Made by a program: the position numbers and the translations under genes
Origin: Pseudomonas sp. SL4(2022)
GTDB taxonomy: Bacteria; Pseudomonadota; Gammaproteobacteria; Pseudomonadales; Pseudomonadaceae
Assembly (NCBI RefSeq): GCF_026625725.1
Contig: NZ_CP113060.1
Location: 1,680,001 to 1,744,000, forward strand
Length of the DNA: 64,000 nt
Reading direction: 5' to 3'
Shown here: one piece after another, positions 1-8,892 of the stretch
Position numbering within the stretch: position 1 is the first letter of the stretch
Layout of the letters: each line of letters begins with the position of its first letter
The notes under the pieces: generated by a model
Databases searched by the model: none
The model's input: the letters and a program-made list of their open reading frames with translations, nothing else
Told to the model about the DNA's origin: nothing

Positions 1-665
1 TTGACCGCCACGCAGAAGCTGGGGGCCACCACAGCCCGTACCGCCTTGACCACCTCAAGGAGAAAGCGCGCACGGTTTTCCAGCGGACCACCCCAGCGAT
101 CGGTGCGTTTGTTGCTGATCGGCGAAAGGAATTGGCTGAGCAGATAACCGTGCGCCGCGTGGATCTGTACGCCGGTAAAGCCGGCCTGTTCGGCCAGCTG
201 TGCAGTGCGCGCGTAGCGCTGAATCAGGTCCTGGATTTCTGCTTCATCCAGCGCCTTGGGCACGGGGAACATTTTCGACAGGCCACCCAGCTCCAGCGCG
301 ACCGCTGACGGTGCTACGGTCTGCTGGCCAAGGTTGGCCTGCATTTGCCGGCCGGGGTGGTTGATCTGCATCCAGACCTGCGCACCCTGCGCCCGGCTGA
401 TGCGCGCCCACTCGCGGAATTTATCCAGCTGGCGCGCATCTTCCAGCACCACGCCGCCGGGGCCGGTCATGGCGCGGCGGTCGACCATCACATTGCCGGT
501 GATCAACAGCCCGGCACCACCCTCGGCCCAGGCTTGATAGAGGCGCAGCAATTCAGCAGACGGGCCTTGGCGGGTATCGGCCAGGTTTTCTTCCATCGCC
601 GCCTTGGCAATGCGATTGGGGATGACAGTACCGTTGGGCAGGTGCAGCGGTTGGAAGGCAGGCAT
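1..665 (-). CDS. NADH:flavin oxidoreductase, Old Yellow Enzyme family (3' end cut by window)
   Basis: This is an FMN-dependent oxidoreductase of the Old Yellow Enzyme family, which usually reduces activated double bonds with NAD(P)H. The first 221 residues are present and the C-terminal part lies outside the window. Visible family motifs are an N-terminal LPNGTVIPNRIAKAAM, INHPGRQ near residues 101-107, a HAAHGYLLSQFLSP segment near 169-182, and RTDRWGG near 187-193. HAAHGY carries the histidine pair typical of substrate binding in this family. The start is the ATG whose first base is 665. The gene is divergent from a MerR-type regulator, and its promoter carries a MerR-type operator, so it is probably that regulator's target. 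The physiological substrate is unknown. Confidence 0.9.
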   Translation of the reverse strand, partial: MPAFQPLHLPNGTVIPNRIAKAAMEENLADTRQGPSAELLRLYQAWAEGGAGLLITGNVMVDRRAMTGPGGVVLEDARQLDKFREWARISRAQGAQVWMQINHPGRQMQANLGQQTVAPSAVALELGGLSKMFPVPKALDEAEIQDLIQRYARTAQLAEQAGFTGVQIHAAHGYLLSQFLSPISNKRTDRWGGPLENRARFLLEVVKAVRAVVAPSFCVAV

Positions 666-693
666 GGCGTACTCCGAGGTAGCAGGTGGAGCA

Positions 694-724
694 AGGCTAA
701 GGTTAAAGTCAACTTTAAGGTCAA
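694..724 (-). promoter_or_regulatory. MerR-type promoter/operator for the flavin oxidoreductase
   Basis: Read on the minus strand, TTGACC (719-724) is a -35 hexamer and TAGCCT (694-699) a -10 hexamer. They are separated by exactly 19 bases (700-718). The spacer contains the perfect inverted repeat TTAAAG-TTGA-CTTTAA. A 19-20 bp spacer holding a dyad is the hallmark of promoters activated by MerR-family proteins through DNA untwisting. The regulator gene starts just to the right on the other strand. Confidence 0.75.
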
Positions 725-741
725 TAGTGCGGAGTGATGGA

Positions 742-1146
742 ATGAAAATCGGTGAACTGGCCAGCCGCACCGGGCTGGCGGCATCGCGTATTCGTTTCTA
801 TGAAGCCAGCGGGCTGATCGGCGCGCAACGTCAGGCCAACGGCTACCGCCGCTACCCGGAACAGGCCGTGCAGACCCTGGGCATCATCAGCTGTGCGCAG
901 CAGGCCGGGTTCAGCCTGGAGGAAATCCGCCACATGCTGCCCGATGCCAACGCCGCAGGCTGGGCCCACGATCAGTTGCTCAGCAGCCTGCAGCGCAAAG
1001 TCAGCGAAATCGAAGCCATGCAACAGCGTTTAGCGCAGAACAAAGCGCAACTGCTGGGCATTATTGCCAGCATCGAAAGCAAGCCCGAAGGCATGGCCTG
1101 CGCCGAGAACGCCGAACGGGTGATGGCGCAGTTACGCGGTGCATAA
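742..1146 (+). CDS. MerR-family transcriptional regulator
   Basis: A 134-residue MerR-family regulator. The N-terminal winged helix-turn-helix is clear (IGELASRTGLAASRIRFYEASGLI, then GYRRYPEQAV), followed by the typical LEEIRHML helix and a dimerisation coiled coil at about residues 85-115. The short C-terminal end has one cysteine (GMACAEN) and no obvious metal-binding CxxC or HxxC cluster, so the inducer cannot be named. The ATG at 742 follows a GGAG ribosome site. Longer in-frame starts upstream would overrun the operator and the divergent gene. It most likely controls the adjacent flavin oxidoreductase and itself from the shared promoter region. Confidence 0.88.
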   Translation: MKIGELASRTGLAASRIRFYEASGLIGAQRQANGYRRYPEQAVQTLGIISCAQQAGFSLEEIRHMLPDANAAGWAHDQLLSSLQRKVSEIEAMQQRLAQNKAQLLGIIASIESKPEGMACAENAERVMAQLRGA

Positions 1147-1419
1147 GCGGTCGCCAATGTTTAGCCCAGTAACAACCAAGCATGTAAAAAACCGCATTTA
1201 ACCAACGCATGGCCCTGTGTGAACCTTGCACCCATGCGCTCTTCTCTTGTGTTTTATCCCGCCCCTTTGCCCGCAGCCACGCCGCGTGATCAGCTCAAAC
1301 TGCCGCAAACCTTGGCGTTTTGGGCGTTGTGGCATTGCCGTCATGCGCGTCCGCCGGATGGCCGATCGGATCGTTTCTGACTGCTCTGTCCACTCCCGTC
1401 CTCTACCAGGAAGCTGCTT
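1147..1419. other. Intergenic region between merR-type gene and FAD oxidoreductase gene
   Basis: These 273 bases hold no convincing coding sequence or RNA gene. Immediately before the next start, AGGAAG at about 1409-1414 serves as its ribosome site. No clear terminator or operator is visible. Confidence 0.5.
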
Positions 1420-2733
1420 ATGAATGCCGCCCTCAAACCCGTTACTCCGGCCGCTGTGCGTTGCCCGTCTTACTACAGCGCCACCCTCAATGAAGAAACC
1501 GATTACCCGACCCTGCAAGGCGAGGTCAGTGTCGATGTGGTGATCATCGGCGGCGGTTTTACCGGCGTGGCGTCTGCCGTGGAATTGACCGAGCGCGGCC
1601 TCAAGGTGGCGATTGTCGAAGCCAACAAGATTGGCTGGGGCGCCACCGGGCGCAACGGCGGGCAGGTCACTGGCAGCCTGTCGGGTGATGCGGCGATGAC
1701 CAAGCAGATGCGCAACACCCTCGGCGAGGAAGTCGAAGATTTTATCTGGCACCTGCGCTGGCGCGGCCACGAGATCATCAAGAACCGTGTGGAGAAGTAC
1801 GCCATCCCGTGCGACCTCAAGCACGGTCACCTGCACGCGGCCATGAAGCCCACGCATATGCAGGAGCTCGAAGCCACCTACGCCGAAGCACAGCGGCGCG
1901 GCATGGGCGCTGACGTGACCCTGCTCGACCGCGCCGGGGTGCGCAGCCACCTGGCCAGCGACCTGTACAGCGGCGCGCTGAAGAACACCCGCAACATGCA
2001 CCTGCACCCGCTGAACCTGTGCATCGGCGAAGCCAAGGCCGCCGCCAGCCTGGGCGCGCTGATTTTCGAACACTCCGAAGTGCTGGAGATCATCCACGGC
2101 GCCAAGCCGGCGGTGGTCACCGCCCAAGGCCGGATCAACGCCAAGCAGGTGCTGCTGGCCGGCGACGTGTACCACAAGCTGGAGCCGAAAAAGCTCAAGG
2201 GCATGATCTTCCCGGCCATGGGCGGCATCGTCACCACGGCGCCGCTGGGTGAGCGGGCAAAGGAAATCAACCCGCAGGATCTGGCGGTGTACGACTGCCG
2301 CTTTGTCCTCGACTACTACCGCATGACCGCCGACGGTCGCCTGCTGTTCGGCGGTGGCTGCAACTACTCCGGCCGTGACTCACGCGACATTGCGGCCGAA
2401 CTGCGCCCCGGCATCGAGCAGACCTTCCCGCAGCTCAAGGGCATCGCCATTGACTTTCAGTGGAGCTGCGCCATGGGCATCGTGATCAACCGCATTCCGC
2501 AGTTGGGCAAGCTCTCGGACAATGTCTGGTACTGCCAGGGCTACTCCGGCCACGGCATCGCCACCACCCACATCATGGGCGAGATCATGGCCAACGCCCT
2601 GACCGGCACGATGGGCCACTACGACACCTTCGCCGCCTGCAAACACATCAAAGTGCCGCTGGGGGATGTGTTCGGCAACCCGATGCTGGCCGCCGGCATG
2701 TGGTACTACCAGATGCTGGAAAAACTGCGTTAA
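1420..2733 (+). CDS. FAD-dependent oxidoreductase, gamma-glutamylputrescine oxidase-like (DAO family)
   Basis: A 437-residue flavoprotein of the D-amino acid oxidase family. The dinucleotide-binding motif is at residues 40-49 (VVIIGGGFTGV), and the ERGLKVAIVEA strand that binds the ADP ribose follows. GWGATGRNGGQV at about 70-81 and YSGHGIATTHIMG near the C-terminus are typical of the PuuB/OrdL group, which oxidises gamma-glutamylputrescine or related amines in polyamine breakdown. No other puu gene is nearby, so the exact substrate is inferred only from family resemblance. It is a single transcription unit on the plus strand with a good ribosome site. Glycine oxidase-like or other amine oxidase activity is possible. 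Confidence 0.82.
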   Translation: MNAALKPVTPAAVRCPSYYSATLNEETDYPTLQGEVSVDVVIIGGGFTGVASAVELTERGLKVAIVEANKIGWGATGRNGGQVTGSLSGDAAMTKQMRNTLGEEVEDFIWHLRWRGHEIIKNRVEKYAIPCDLKHGHLHAAMKPTHMQELEATYAEAQRRGMGADVTLLDRAGVRSHLASDLYSGALKNTRNMHLHPLNLCIGEAKAAASLGALIFEHSEVLEIIHGAKPAVVTAQGRINAKQVLLAGDVYHKLEPKKLKGMIFPAMGGIVTTAPLGERAKEINPQDLAVYDCRFVLDYYRMTADGRLLFGGGCNYSGRDSRDIAAELRPGIEQTFPQLKGIAIDFQWSCAMGIVINRIPQLGKLSDNVWYCQGYSGHGIATTHIMGEIMANALTGTMGHYDTFAACKHIKVPLGDVFGNPMLAAGMWYYQMLEKLR

Positions 2734-2810
2734 GAACGGTGCGGCGCTGACGCGCGCGCAGTCCGCTGATCAGCTGCCGGGGCACGGCGTTACCGGCAGC
2801 ATTGAGTTTT

Positions 2811-2829
2811 TAATAATAATAATTATCAT
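2811..2829. promoter_or_regulatory. Fur box upstream of ECF sigma factor
   Basis: TAATAATAATAATTATCAT is an AT-rich run of NATAAT-type hexamers ending in an inverted half, in an otherwise GC-rich region. It fits the Fur (ferric uptake regulator) box pattern of GATAAT repeats. It sits about 40 bases before the sigma factor start, which implies iron-repressed expression of the locus. Confidence 0.75.
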
Positions 2830-2867
2830 GTGCGCCTGAGTAGCCATCCGGCTGACCGGAGCTCACT

Positions 2868-3377
2868 GTGCCTGCCTCTGATTTAGACCTCTCCACCGAC
2901 CTCGACACGCTCTACCGCCAGCACCACGGCTGGCTGGAAGGCTGGCTGCGGCGCAAGCTGAACGACACCTTTGCCGCCGCAGACCTGGCCCAGGACACCT
3001 TCGTCAGCGTTATTCATTCCGCTCAGGCCAGTGAAATTCGCGAACCCAGGCCCTTTCTGGCGACCATTGCGCGCCGTCTGATTGCCCATCGCCATCGCCG
3101 CCAACGCCTGGAAGACGCCTACCTTGAAGTGCTCGCCAGCCTGCCGGAAGCGGTTTATCCCTCTCCGGAAGAACAACTGCAGGCACTGGAAACCCTGCGC
3201 CAGATCGACAGCGCCCTCGACGGCCTGCCGGCCCAGGTCAAGGAAGCCTTCCTGCTCGCCCACCTGGAAGAACTCAGCTATGCCGAAATCGCCCAACGCC
3301 TGGGCGTGTCCAGCAGCTCGGTGAAGCAGTACCTGATGCGTGCCAACCGCCAATACCTGTTCGCGCTGGCCAGCTGA
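2868..3377 (+). CDS. ECF sigma factor, FecI-like, iron starvation type
   Basis: A 169-residue extracytoplasmic-function sigma factor. Region 2 is at about residues 15-85, with the core DLAQDTFVSV motif, and region 4 at about 115-165, ending in a helix-turn-helix (YAEIAQRLGVSSSSVKQYLMRA). In FecI/PvdS-type systems it directs RNA polymerase to a neighbouring TonB receptor gene when the ferri-siderophore is sensed. The GTG start is preceded by GGAG. The gene lies downstream of a Fur box and two bases before the fecR-type gene, the classic order of sigma factor, anti-sigma factor and receptor. Confidence 0.92.
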   Translation: MPASDLDLSTDLDTLYRQHHGWLEGWLRRKLNDTFAAADLAQDTFVSVIHSAQASEIREPRPFLATIARRLIAHRHRRQRLEDAYLEVLASLPEAVYPSPEEQLQALETLRQIDSALDGLPAQVKEAFLLAHLEELSYAEIAQRLGVSSSSVKQYLMRANRQYLFALAS

Positions 3378-3379
3378 AC

Positions 3380-4411
3380 ATGAACGGACAACGCAGCGCG
3401 GTTTACCCCAACACACCCGCCAGGCCTTTGGCCGAGGGTCAGCCGATCAGCGCAGCCGTGGCCGACCAGGCGGTGGAATGGCTGACCCTGCTGATGTCCG
3501 GCGCAACCAGCACGCAGGAGCAGCTGGCTTGGCAGGCCTGGCGCGCCGCCAGCCCTGAGCACGAACGCGCCTGGCGGCATATCGAGGCCATGACCGGCCG
3601 ACTCAAGGCATTGCCAGCCAAGAGTGCCTACCAGACGCTCTCACCCTATGCCCGACAAACGGCTCAGGCCAGCCGCCGCACGCTGCTGCGCTCGCTGTTC
3701 TGGGGTGGGTTGCTGGCCGGCTCCGGGCTGCTGGCCAGCCGCACCAGCACCTGGCGGGAACAGCTCGCCGAACACCGCACCGGCACGGGTGAGCAACGCC
3801 GCGTGACCCTCAGCGATGGCACCCGCGTGACACTCAACACCGCCACGGCGCTCGACCTGCAGTTCGATGCGCACACCCGCCTGCTGCACCTGCGCGCGGG
3901 CGAGATCATGGTCGTCACTGCCGCGGCCCAGGGCCTGCAGCCTGTTGGCCCACGGCCGCTGGAGGTGCAAACCGCACAAGGGCGCATTCGCGCGCTGGGC
4001 ACGCGTTTCAGCGTGCGTCAGGGCAACGGCCACACTCAGGTGGCCGTGCAGGAAAGCGCCGTACAGCTCCACCCGAGCCGCAGTGACCGCGTGCAGGTGC
4101 TGCTGGCTGGGCAACGCACCGGCTTCAGCCGCACCCATATCGACCCGCTGCGCCCGCTGCATGAGGCTGATCTGGCCTGGACCCGTGGGCAGATCATTGC
4201 TGACGACATGCCCCTGGGCGAATTTATCGCCGAGCTTGATCGTTACCGCCCCGGGGTGCTGCGCTGCGATCCGCACGTGGCCGGGTTGCGCCTGTCCGGG
4301 GTGTTCCCGGTGCACGACAGCGATCGCATTCTCGTCACCCTGTCCAGCGTGCTGCCAGTGCAGGTGCGCACCCGCAGCCGCTACTGGGTGCTGATCGAAC
4401 AGGCCGGCTAA
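3380..4411 (+). CDS. FecR-type anti-sigma factor / sigma regulator
   Basis: A 343-residue inner-membrane regulator that holds and activates the adjacent ECF sigma factor. The N-terminal cytoplasmic domain (about 20-90) has the DUF4880-type features VEWLTLLMSG and WQAWRAASPEHERAWRHIE. A transmembrane helix follows at about 103-122 (SLFWGGLLAGSGLLAS). The periplasmic FecR domain (about 130-235) contains RVTLSDGTRVTLNTATAL and GRIRALGTRFSV. The C-terminal DUF4974-like domain, which contacts the receptor's signalling domain, is at about 260-335. It follows the sigma gene by only two bases, so the two are almost certainly translated from one message. Confidence 0.92.
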   Translation: MNGQRSAVYPNTPARPLAEGQPISAAVADQAVEWLTLLMSGATSTQEQLAWQAWRAASPEHERAWRHIEAMTGRLKALPAKSAYQTLSPYARQTAQASRRTLLRSLFWGGLLAGSGLLASRTSTWREQLAEHRTGTGEQRRVTLSDGTRVTLNTATALDLQFDAHTRLLHLRAGEIMVVTAAAQGLQPVGPRPLEVQTAQGRIRALGTRFSVRQGNGHTQVAVQESAVQLHPSRSDRVQVLLAGQRTGFSRTHIDPLRPLHEADLAWTRGQIIADDMPLGEFIAELDRYRPGVLRCDPHVAGLRLSGVFPVHDSDRILVTLSSVLPVQVRTRSRYWVLIEQAG

Positions 4412-4533
4412 GCCCGCGTCGCAGCAGATAGCCGAGCGCGGCGAAAAATAATTCAGCCACGCACTGCCCGATTGCCATTCTCGCGGCACCTACACAGCAA
4501 GAACCTTATTCGCTTTCTGTGCCAGGAGCCCCC

Positions 4534-6996
4534 ATGCACCGTGCCAATCGCCCCGTGACGCCGCCGCGTCACACCGCGCACAACCTCCAACAGCGACCGA
4601 GTGGCCGCCTGCTCTTGGCCCTGGCCTGCAGCCTGGCCCTCCAGCAACTGCCGGGCGTGGCCTTGGCCGCAGACACCGCGCCGGCCCAACAGCAGGGGCA
4701 GCAAACCTTCGCGATTGCCGCCGGGCCTTTGGCACCGGCGCTGCGCAGCCTGTCGAGCAGCGCCAACCTGTTGCTCAGCTTTACCGCCGAGCAAACGGCC
4801 GACAAGTTAACCGCAGGTCTTCAAGGCCACTACACCGTGCCCGAAGCCCTGGCGGTGCTGCTGGCCGGCACCGGCTTGCAAGCCGTGCAGGTAGAGGCTG
4901 GTGGTTATGTGCTGCGGCCCGCACCCGCGCGCACGGACAACGCAGCGGCCCGCAGCGAACTGCCCGCCATGACCATTTCCGGCAAGGCCAGCCGTTACCA
5001 GAGCAGCGTGCCGGTGAGCAGCGCCACCCGCTCCGATGCCGACTCGCTGGATGTGCCACAGACGGTCGATGCGGTGCCGGCCAGCGTGCTGCGTGATCGC
5101 GGCGCACGTTCGATCAAGGACGCTCTGGCCTACACCCCAGGCGTGACCAGCAGCACCGGTGAAGGCATTCGCGAGCAGTTCGTCATCCGTGGCTTCTCGG
5201 CTATTTCGGATACCTATGTGGACGGCATGCGCGATGGCGGCAACAGCTTCCGCGACACCTTCAACCTAGAACAGGTCGAAGTGGTCAAAGGCCCCAGTGG
5301 TGTGCTCTACGGCCGGGGCTCGGCCGGGGGCTTGATCAACCTGGTGAGCAAGCGCCCGCACTCGCAGGCGCAGACTGACCTGGCCGCCAGCCTGGGGTCG
5401 TACGATGCCCGGCGCCTGACACTCGACGTCAACCAGCCGATCAACGAAGCGGTGCAGGTGCGCATCAATGCCATGGCTGACGAGGGCGACTCGTACCGCG
5501 ATGAGGTCTGGTACAACAAGCACGGCCTGGCGCTGGCCTCCACCCTTCGTTTCAACGATGACGTGACCCTCGACCTGCGCGCCCAGCACCTGGCGGATGA
5601 GCGCGTGTTCGATGCCGGCATTCCCGGCATCAACGGCAAGCCGGCGGATGTCTCGCGCTCGACCTATTACGGCTCGGCCAACCCGGGCGACAACGACAGC
5701 GGCACCAGCGCTGACAGCACCTTCCAGGCCGACCTCAAGGTGGACCTGAGCGACAGCCTGCAACTGCGCAACACCCTGAGCTATCGCACCCTGGACCTTG
5801 AGCGCAACCAAACCACCATCAACCGCCTGTTGCTCAACACCGTAACGCCCACCGTACGCCTGTCGCGCAGCAACTTCGACAGCCAGCAGACTGACCTGGC
5901 CAACAAGCTGGAGCTGAGCAAGCAGGTCGAATGGCTGGGCATCCAGCACGAGCTGATGGTCGGCGCCGAGTACGCCCTCGAGGAGCGCGACACCCTGTCA
6001 CGCGGCGGCGACCTGCCGGCTGCCTACAACCTGTCGGTGTACAACCCGGTGCTCAAGACCGTGCCCTACAGCGCGGCCTCCGTGCGCCGCGATGGCATCT
6101 ACGAAACCCATACTGCCGGTTACTACATCCAGGACCTGATGCGTTTCAACGAGCACTGGGTGATGCTGCTGGGCCTGCGTGAAGATCAGCTGGAGCGCGA
6201 TTTCGACAACCGCGTCGACAGTGATTACAGCCGCGACGATGATTACCGCAGCCCGCGCGCCGGCCTGGCCTATCAGCCCAATGACTGGTCGTCTTATTAC
6301 CTGTCCGCCTCACGTTCTTACCAGCCCGGCAGCGCCACCGGGGTGATCGACCCAGGCAACGCCATCCAGCCGCCGGAGATCACCACCAGCTATGAGCTGG
6401 GCAGCAAGCTGCGCCTGAACGACGGTGCTTTGGAGCTGGGCCTGAGCCTGTTCCAGATCATCAAGGAAAACGTGCCGACCCGTGACCCCAGCGACCCCAA
6501 CGGCCCGTCGCTGTATGTCGGTGAAATCACCGCCGAAGGGGTCGAGCTGTCGGCCCTCGGCGATCTCGGCCACGGCCTGAGCCTGCAGGGCGGGCTCACC
6601 TACCTGGATGCACGGGTGACCCAGTCGAACAACACCACGGCACCGGCGATCACCCCGACGCCGCCGGCCACCCCGCTGGAAGGCAAACGGGCGGCCAACG
6701 CCCCACGCTTTAGCGCCACCCTGTGGGGCGTCAAAGAGCTGGGTAACGGCTGGCGCGTCGGCCTCGGTGTGCGCCATCAGGACGATTCCTTCGCCTCGAC
6801 CACCAACGCCGTCACCCTGCCGGCCTACACCGTGCTGGATGCCGGGCTGTTCCATGAGCGCGGCCCGTGGGCATTTGCCCTCAACGCCCGCAACCTGGGC
6901 GACAAGACCTACTACGAGTCGGCCACCAATGACCTCGGCATCCTGCCGGGCGAGCCGCGCTCGCTGCAATTCAGCACCAGCTACCGCTTTGAGTGA
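4534..6996 (+). CDS. TonB-dependent siderophore receptor with N-terminal signalling domain
   Basis: An outer-membrane transducer-type receptor of 820 residues. After a long signal peptide (cleavage likely after GVALAAD) comes a secretin/TonB short N-terminal domain at about residues 55-110 (FAIAAGPLAPALRSLS to GGYVLRP). A plug follows at about 150-270 (VPQTVDAVPASVLRDRGARS, VVKGPSGVLYGRGSAGGLINLVSKRP) and then a 22-strand-type barrel. The signalling domain means that ligand binding is relayed through FecR to the sigma factor upstream. The ATG at 4534 has AGGAG five bases before it; a GTG at 4519 lacks such a site. The C-terminus is YRFE rather than the usual terminal aromatic residue. The ligand is probably a xenosiderophore, perhaps a hydroxamate, but this cannot be read from sequence. 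Confidence 0.93.
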   Translation: MHRANRPVTPPRHTAHNLQQRPSGRLLLALACSLALQQLPGVALAADTAPAQQQGQQTFAIAAGPLAPALRSLSSSANLLLSFTAEQTADKLTAGLQGHYTVPEALAVLLAGTGLQAVQVEAGGYVLRPAPARTDNAAARSELPAMTISGKASRYQSSVPVSSATRSDADSLDVPQTVDAVPASVLRDRGARSIKDALAYTPGVTSSTGEGIREQFVIRGFSAISDTYVDGMRDGGNSFRDTFNLEQVEVVKGPSGVLYGRGSAGGLINLVSKRPHSQAQTDLAASLGSYDARRLTLDVNQPINEAVQVRINAMADEGDSYRDEVWYNKHGLALASTLRFNDDVTLDLRAQHLADERVFDAGIPGINGKPADVSRSTYYGSANPGDNDSGTSADSTFQADLKVDLSDSLQLRNTLSYRTLDLERNQTTINRLLLNTVTPTVRLSRSNFDSQQTDLANKLELSKQVEWLGIQHELMVGAEYALEERDTLSRGGDLPAAYNLSVYNPVLKTVPYSAASVRRDGIYETHTAGYYIQDLMRFNEHWVMLLGLREDQLERDFDNRVDSDYSRDDDYRSPRAGLAYQPNDWSSYYLSASRSYQPGSATGVIDPGNAIQPPEITTSYELGSKLRLNDGALELGLSLFQIIKENVPTRDPSDPNGPSLYVGEITAEGVELSALGDLGHGLSLQGGLTYLDARVTQSNNTTAPAITPTPPATPLEGKRAANAPRFSATLWGVKELGNGWRVGLGVRHQDDSFASTTNAVTLPAYTVLDAGLFHERGPWAFALNARNLGDKTYYESATNDLGILPGEPRSLQFSTSYRFE

Positions 6997-7003
6997 GGCC
7001 GCC

Positions 7004-7300
7004 ATGCACCTGCGCGATGTTATCCAACCGGCCGCGACGGCCAGCCATGTTGTCGGCCTGTGTGCGCTGGCCTATTTCGCCAGCGCACAACTGGTTGGCC
7101 TGAGCGGCCTGCTGGCCTGGTGGGCCGGCATGAGTCAGGGCGATGCGGTGATGCTGGCGATCATGCTCGGCTTCATTTACCTGCTGGTGTTGCTGCTCTG
7201 GGGCTTTTCCCGCGAGCGCCGGCGTAACGCCTGGTTGTTGCTCGGCGGCCTGAGCCTGATCGCCTGGGGCACGCCCCTGCTGCTGCAGGGGCAAGCATGA
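7004..7300 (+). CDS. Small membrane protein of iron-uptake loci (DUF3649-like)
   Basis: A 98-residue protein with three predicted membrane helices (about 15-35, 45-68 and 76-95). It resembles the DUF3649-type proteins that sit between siderophore receptors and PepSY proteins in pseudomonads. The start follows GTGAGG, which overlaps the receptor stop. Its own stop overlaps the next start (ATGA at 7297). The function is unknown; its position suggests it works with the PepSY protein at the inner membrane. Confidence 0.75.
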   Translation: MHLRDVIQPAATASHVVGLCALAYFASAQLVGLSGLLAWWAGMSQGDAVMLAIMLGFIYLLVLLLWGFSRERRRNAWLLLGGLSLIAWGTPLLLQGQA

Positions 7301-8892
7301 AAACAGGATTCAGAAGCCGCATGGGCGAGCTGCACACCTGGGCCGGCGTGTTGCTCGGCGTCTTGCTGTTCGCCGTATTCTGGACCGGCAGCCTGTCGGT
7401 GTTCGACAAGGAAATCGACCGCTGGATGATGCCCAGCACCCGCCTGCACTGGGATGACAGCATGCAGCGGCCGTCGCTGGACCGTGACATTCGCCCACTG
7501 CTGGAACAACGCGCCGCCAACGCGCCCGTCTGGACCATCATCCTGCCCCTGGAGCGCACGCCGTTCCTGACCCTCACTTACGGCAGCGAAGAATCGCGCA
7601 AGAGCCGCCGCGACCTGTTCCACCCGATCACCCTGGAGCCGCTGGCCAAGCCGTTGACCCTGGGGGCCAGTGGCTTTATCTACCCCTTCCACCACAACCT
7701 GACGCTGCGCTACAAAAACATCGGCGCCTGGTTAGTGGGGATTGCCGGCATGGCCATGCTCTGCCTGCTGGTATCTGGCGTGGTCATCCATCGCAAGCTG
7801 TTTAGCGAGTTTTTCACCCTGCGCCTGCACCGCGCCTTTGGCCGCAGCACCCTGGATGTGCATAACGTAGCCGGCGTGGCGCTGCTGCCGTTCCACCTGC
7901 TGATCACCCTGTCCGGGCTGATCGTCGCGTTCGCCATCTACTACCCCGATGCGCCGCAGCAGACCTACCGCGAGCAGGTGCAAAGCGGTGTCAGCGCCGA
8001 ACGCGCTTTCCTCGGCGAAGCACTCGGTCGCATCCGCCTGCGGGCCGCCAAGCAGCCGGGAGAACTGGCGCCGCTGGAGCCCATGGTGACCCAGGCTGAA
8101 CAACACTGGGGACCGGGCTCGGTGTACCTGCTGCGGGTTAACAATCCCAAGGATGCCAACGGCAATGTGCTGCTGCGCCGCACCAGCCACAGCAGCGTGA
8201 CCAAGGACATCGACAACTTCCGCTTTTCCAGTGTCAGCGGTGAGGTCATAGGTCGCTTTCAGGCCTCAACCACAGTGAACACCTGGAACTTCATCGCCGG
8301 CCTGCACTACATCCAGTTCCGCCACGACGCCCTGCGCTGGCTGTATTTCCTTGGCGGGCTGGGCGGCTGTGTGGTGATCGCCACCGGACTGTTCTTCTGG
8401 ACCCAGGCCCGGCGCAAGAAGCAGCAGCGCCACGGCCATCTCGGTGTCTCGCTGCTGGATGCCCTGAGTGTTGCCGGCGTGTGCGGGGTGATTCTCGCCA
8501 CCCTGGCGTTCCTGCTGGCCAACCGCTGGCTGCCGCTGCAGGAGCAGCTGTTTGGCCTGGGCCGCGCGCGTGTCGAAATCCTGAGTTTCTATGCCCTGTG
8601 GCTCGTGGCGAGCGCCCATGCTGTATGGCGCGTGATGCATGACCCGCGCCTCGGTTACCTGCACGCCTGGCGCGAGCAGTGCACGGCGATTGCCCTGCTG
8701 GCGGTGCTGGCGGTACTGGCCAACTGGCTGACCACCGGCGACCAACTGCTGGCCACCCTGCGCAGCGGCAACGGTCCGGTGGCCGGCACCGACCTGTGCC
8801 TGCTCGCTGCGGCAGCACTCGCCCTGCTGGCCGCGCACAAGCTGCGCCGCCGCGTGCCGCAGGCAGAAACGCTGGAGGTCGCCCATGTCTGA
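7297..8892 (+). CDS. PepSY-domain membrane protein, FoxB-like putative siderophore reductase
   Basis: A 531-residue inner-membrane protein of the PepSY-associated transmembrane family. The first helix (about 15-35, LGVLLFAVFWTGSLSVFDKE) is followed by a periplasmic PepSY region. Further helices lie at about 145-165, 195-215, 348-370 and in a C-terminal group after about 385. HTWAG near residue 9, the HRKLF/HRAFGRSTLDVHNV segments and HYIQFRHD supply histidines that could bind haem in the membrane. FoxB-type relatives are linked to reductive release of iron from siderophores; that role is inferred here from family and context. It overlaps both neighbours, indicating tight co-translation. Confidence 0.85.
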   Translation: MKTGFRSRMGELHTWAGVLLGVLLFAVFWTGSLSVFDKEIDRWMMPSTRLHWDDSMQRPSLDRDIRPLLEQRAANAPVWTIILPLERTPFLTLTYGSEESRKSRRDLFHPITLEPLAKPLTLGASGFIYPFHHNLTLRYKNIGAWLVGIAGMAMLCLLVSGVVIHRKLFSEFFTLRLHRAFGRSTLDVHNVAGVALLPFHLLITLSGLIVAFAIYYPDAPQQTYREQVQSGVSAERAFLGEALGRIRLRAAKQPGELAPLEPMVTQAEQHWGPGSVYLLRVNNPKDANGNVLLRRTSHSSVTKDIDNFRFSSVSGEVIGRFQASTTVNTWNFIAGLHYIQFRHDALRWLYFLGGLGGCVVIATGLFFWTQARRKKQQRHGHLGVSLLDALSVAGVCGVILATLAFLLANRWLPLQEQLFGLGRARVEILSFYALWLVASAHAVWRVMHDPRLGYLHAWREQCTAIALLAVLAVLANWLTTGDQLLATLRSGNGPVAGTDLCLLAAAALALLAAHKLRRRVPQAETLEVAHV

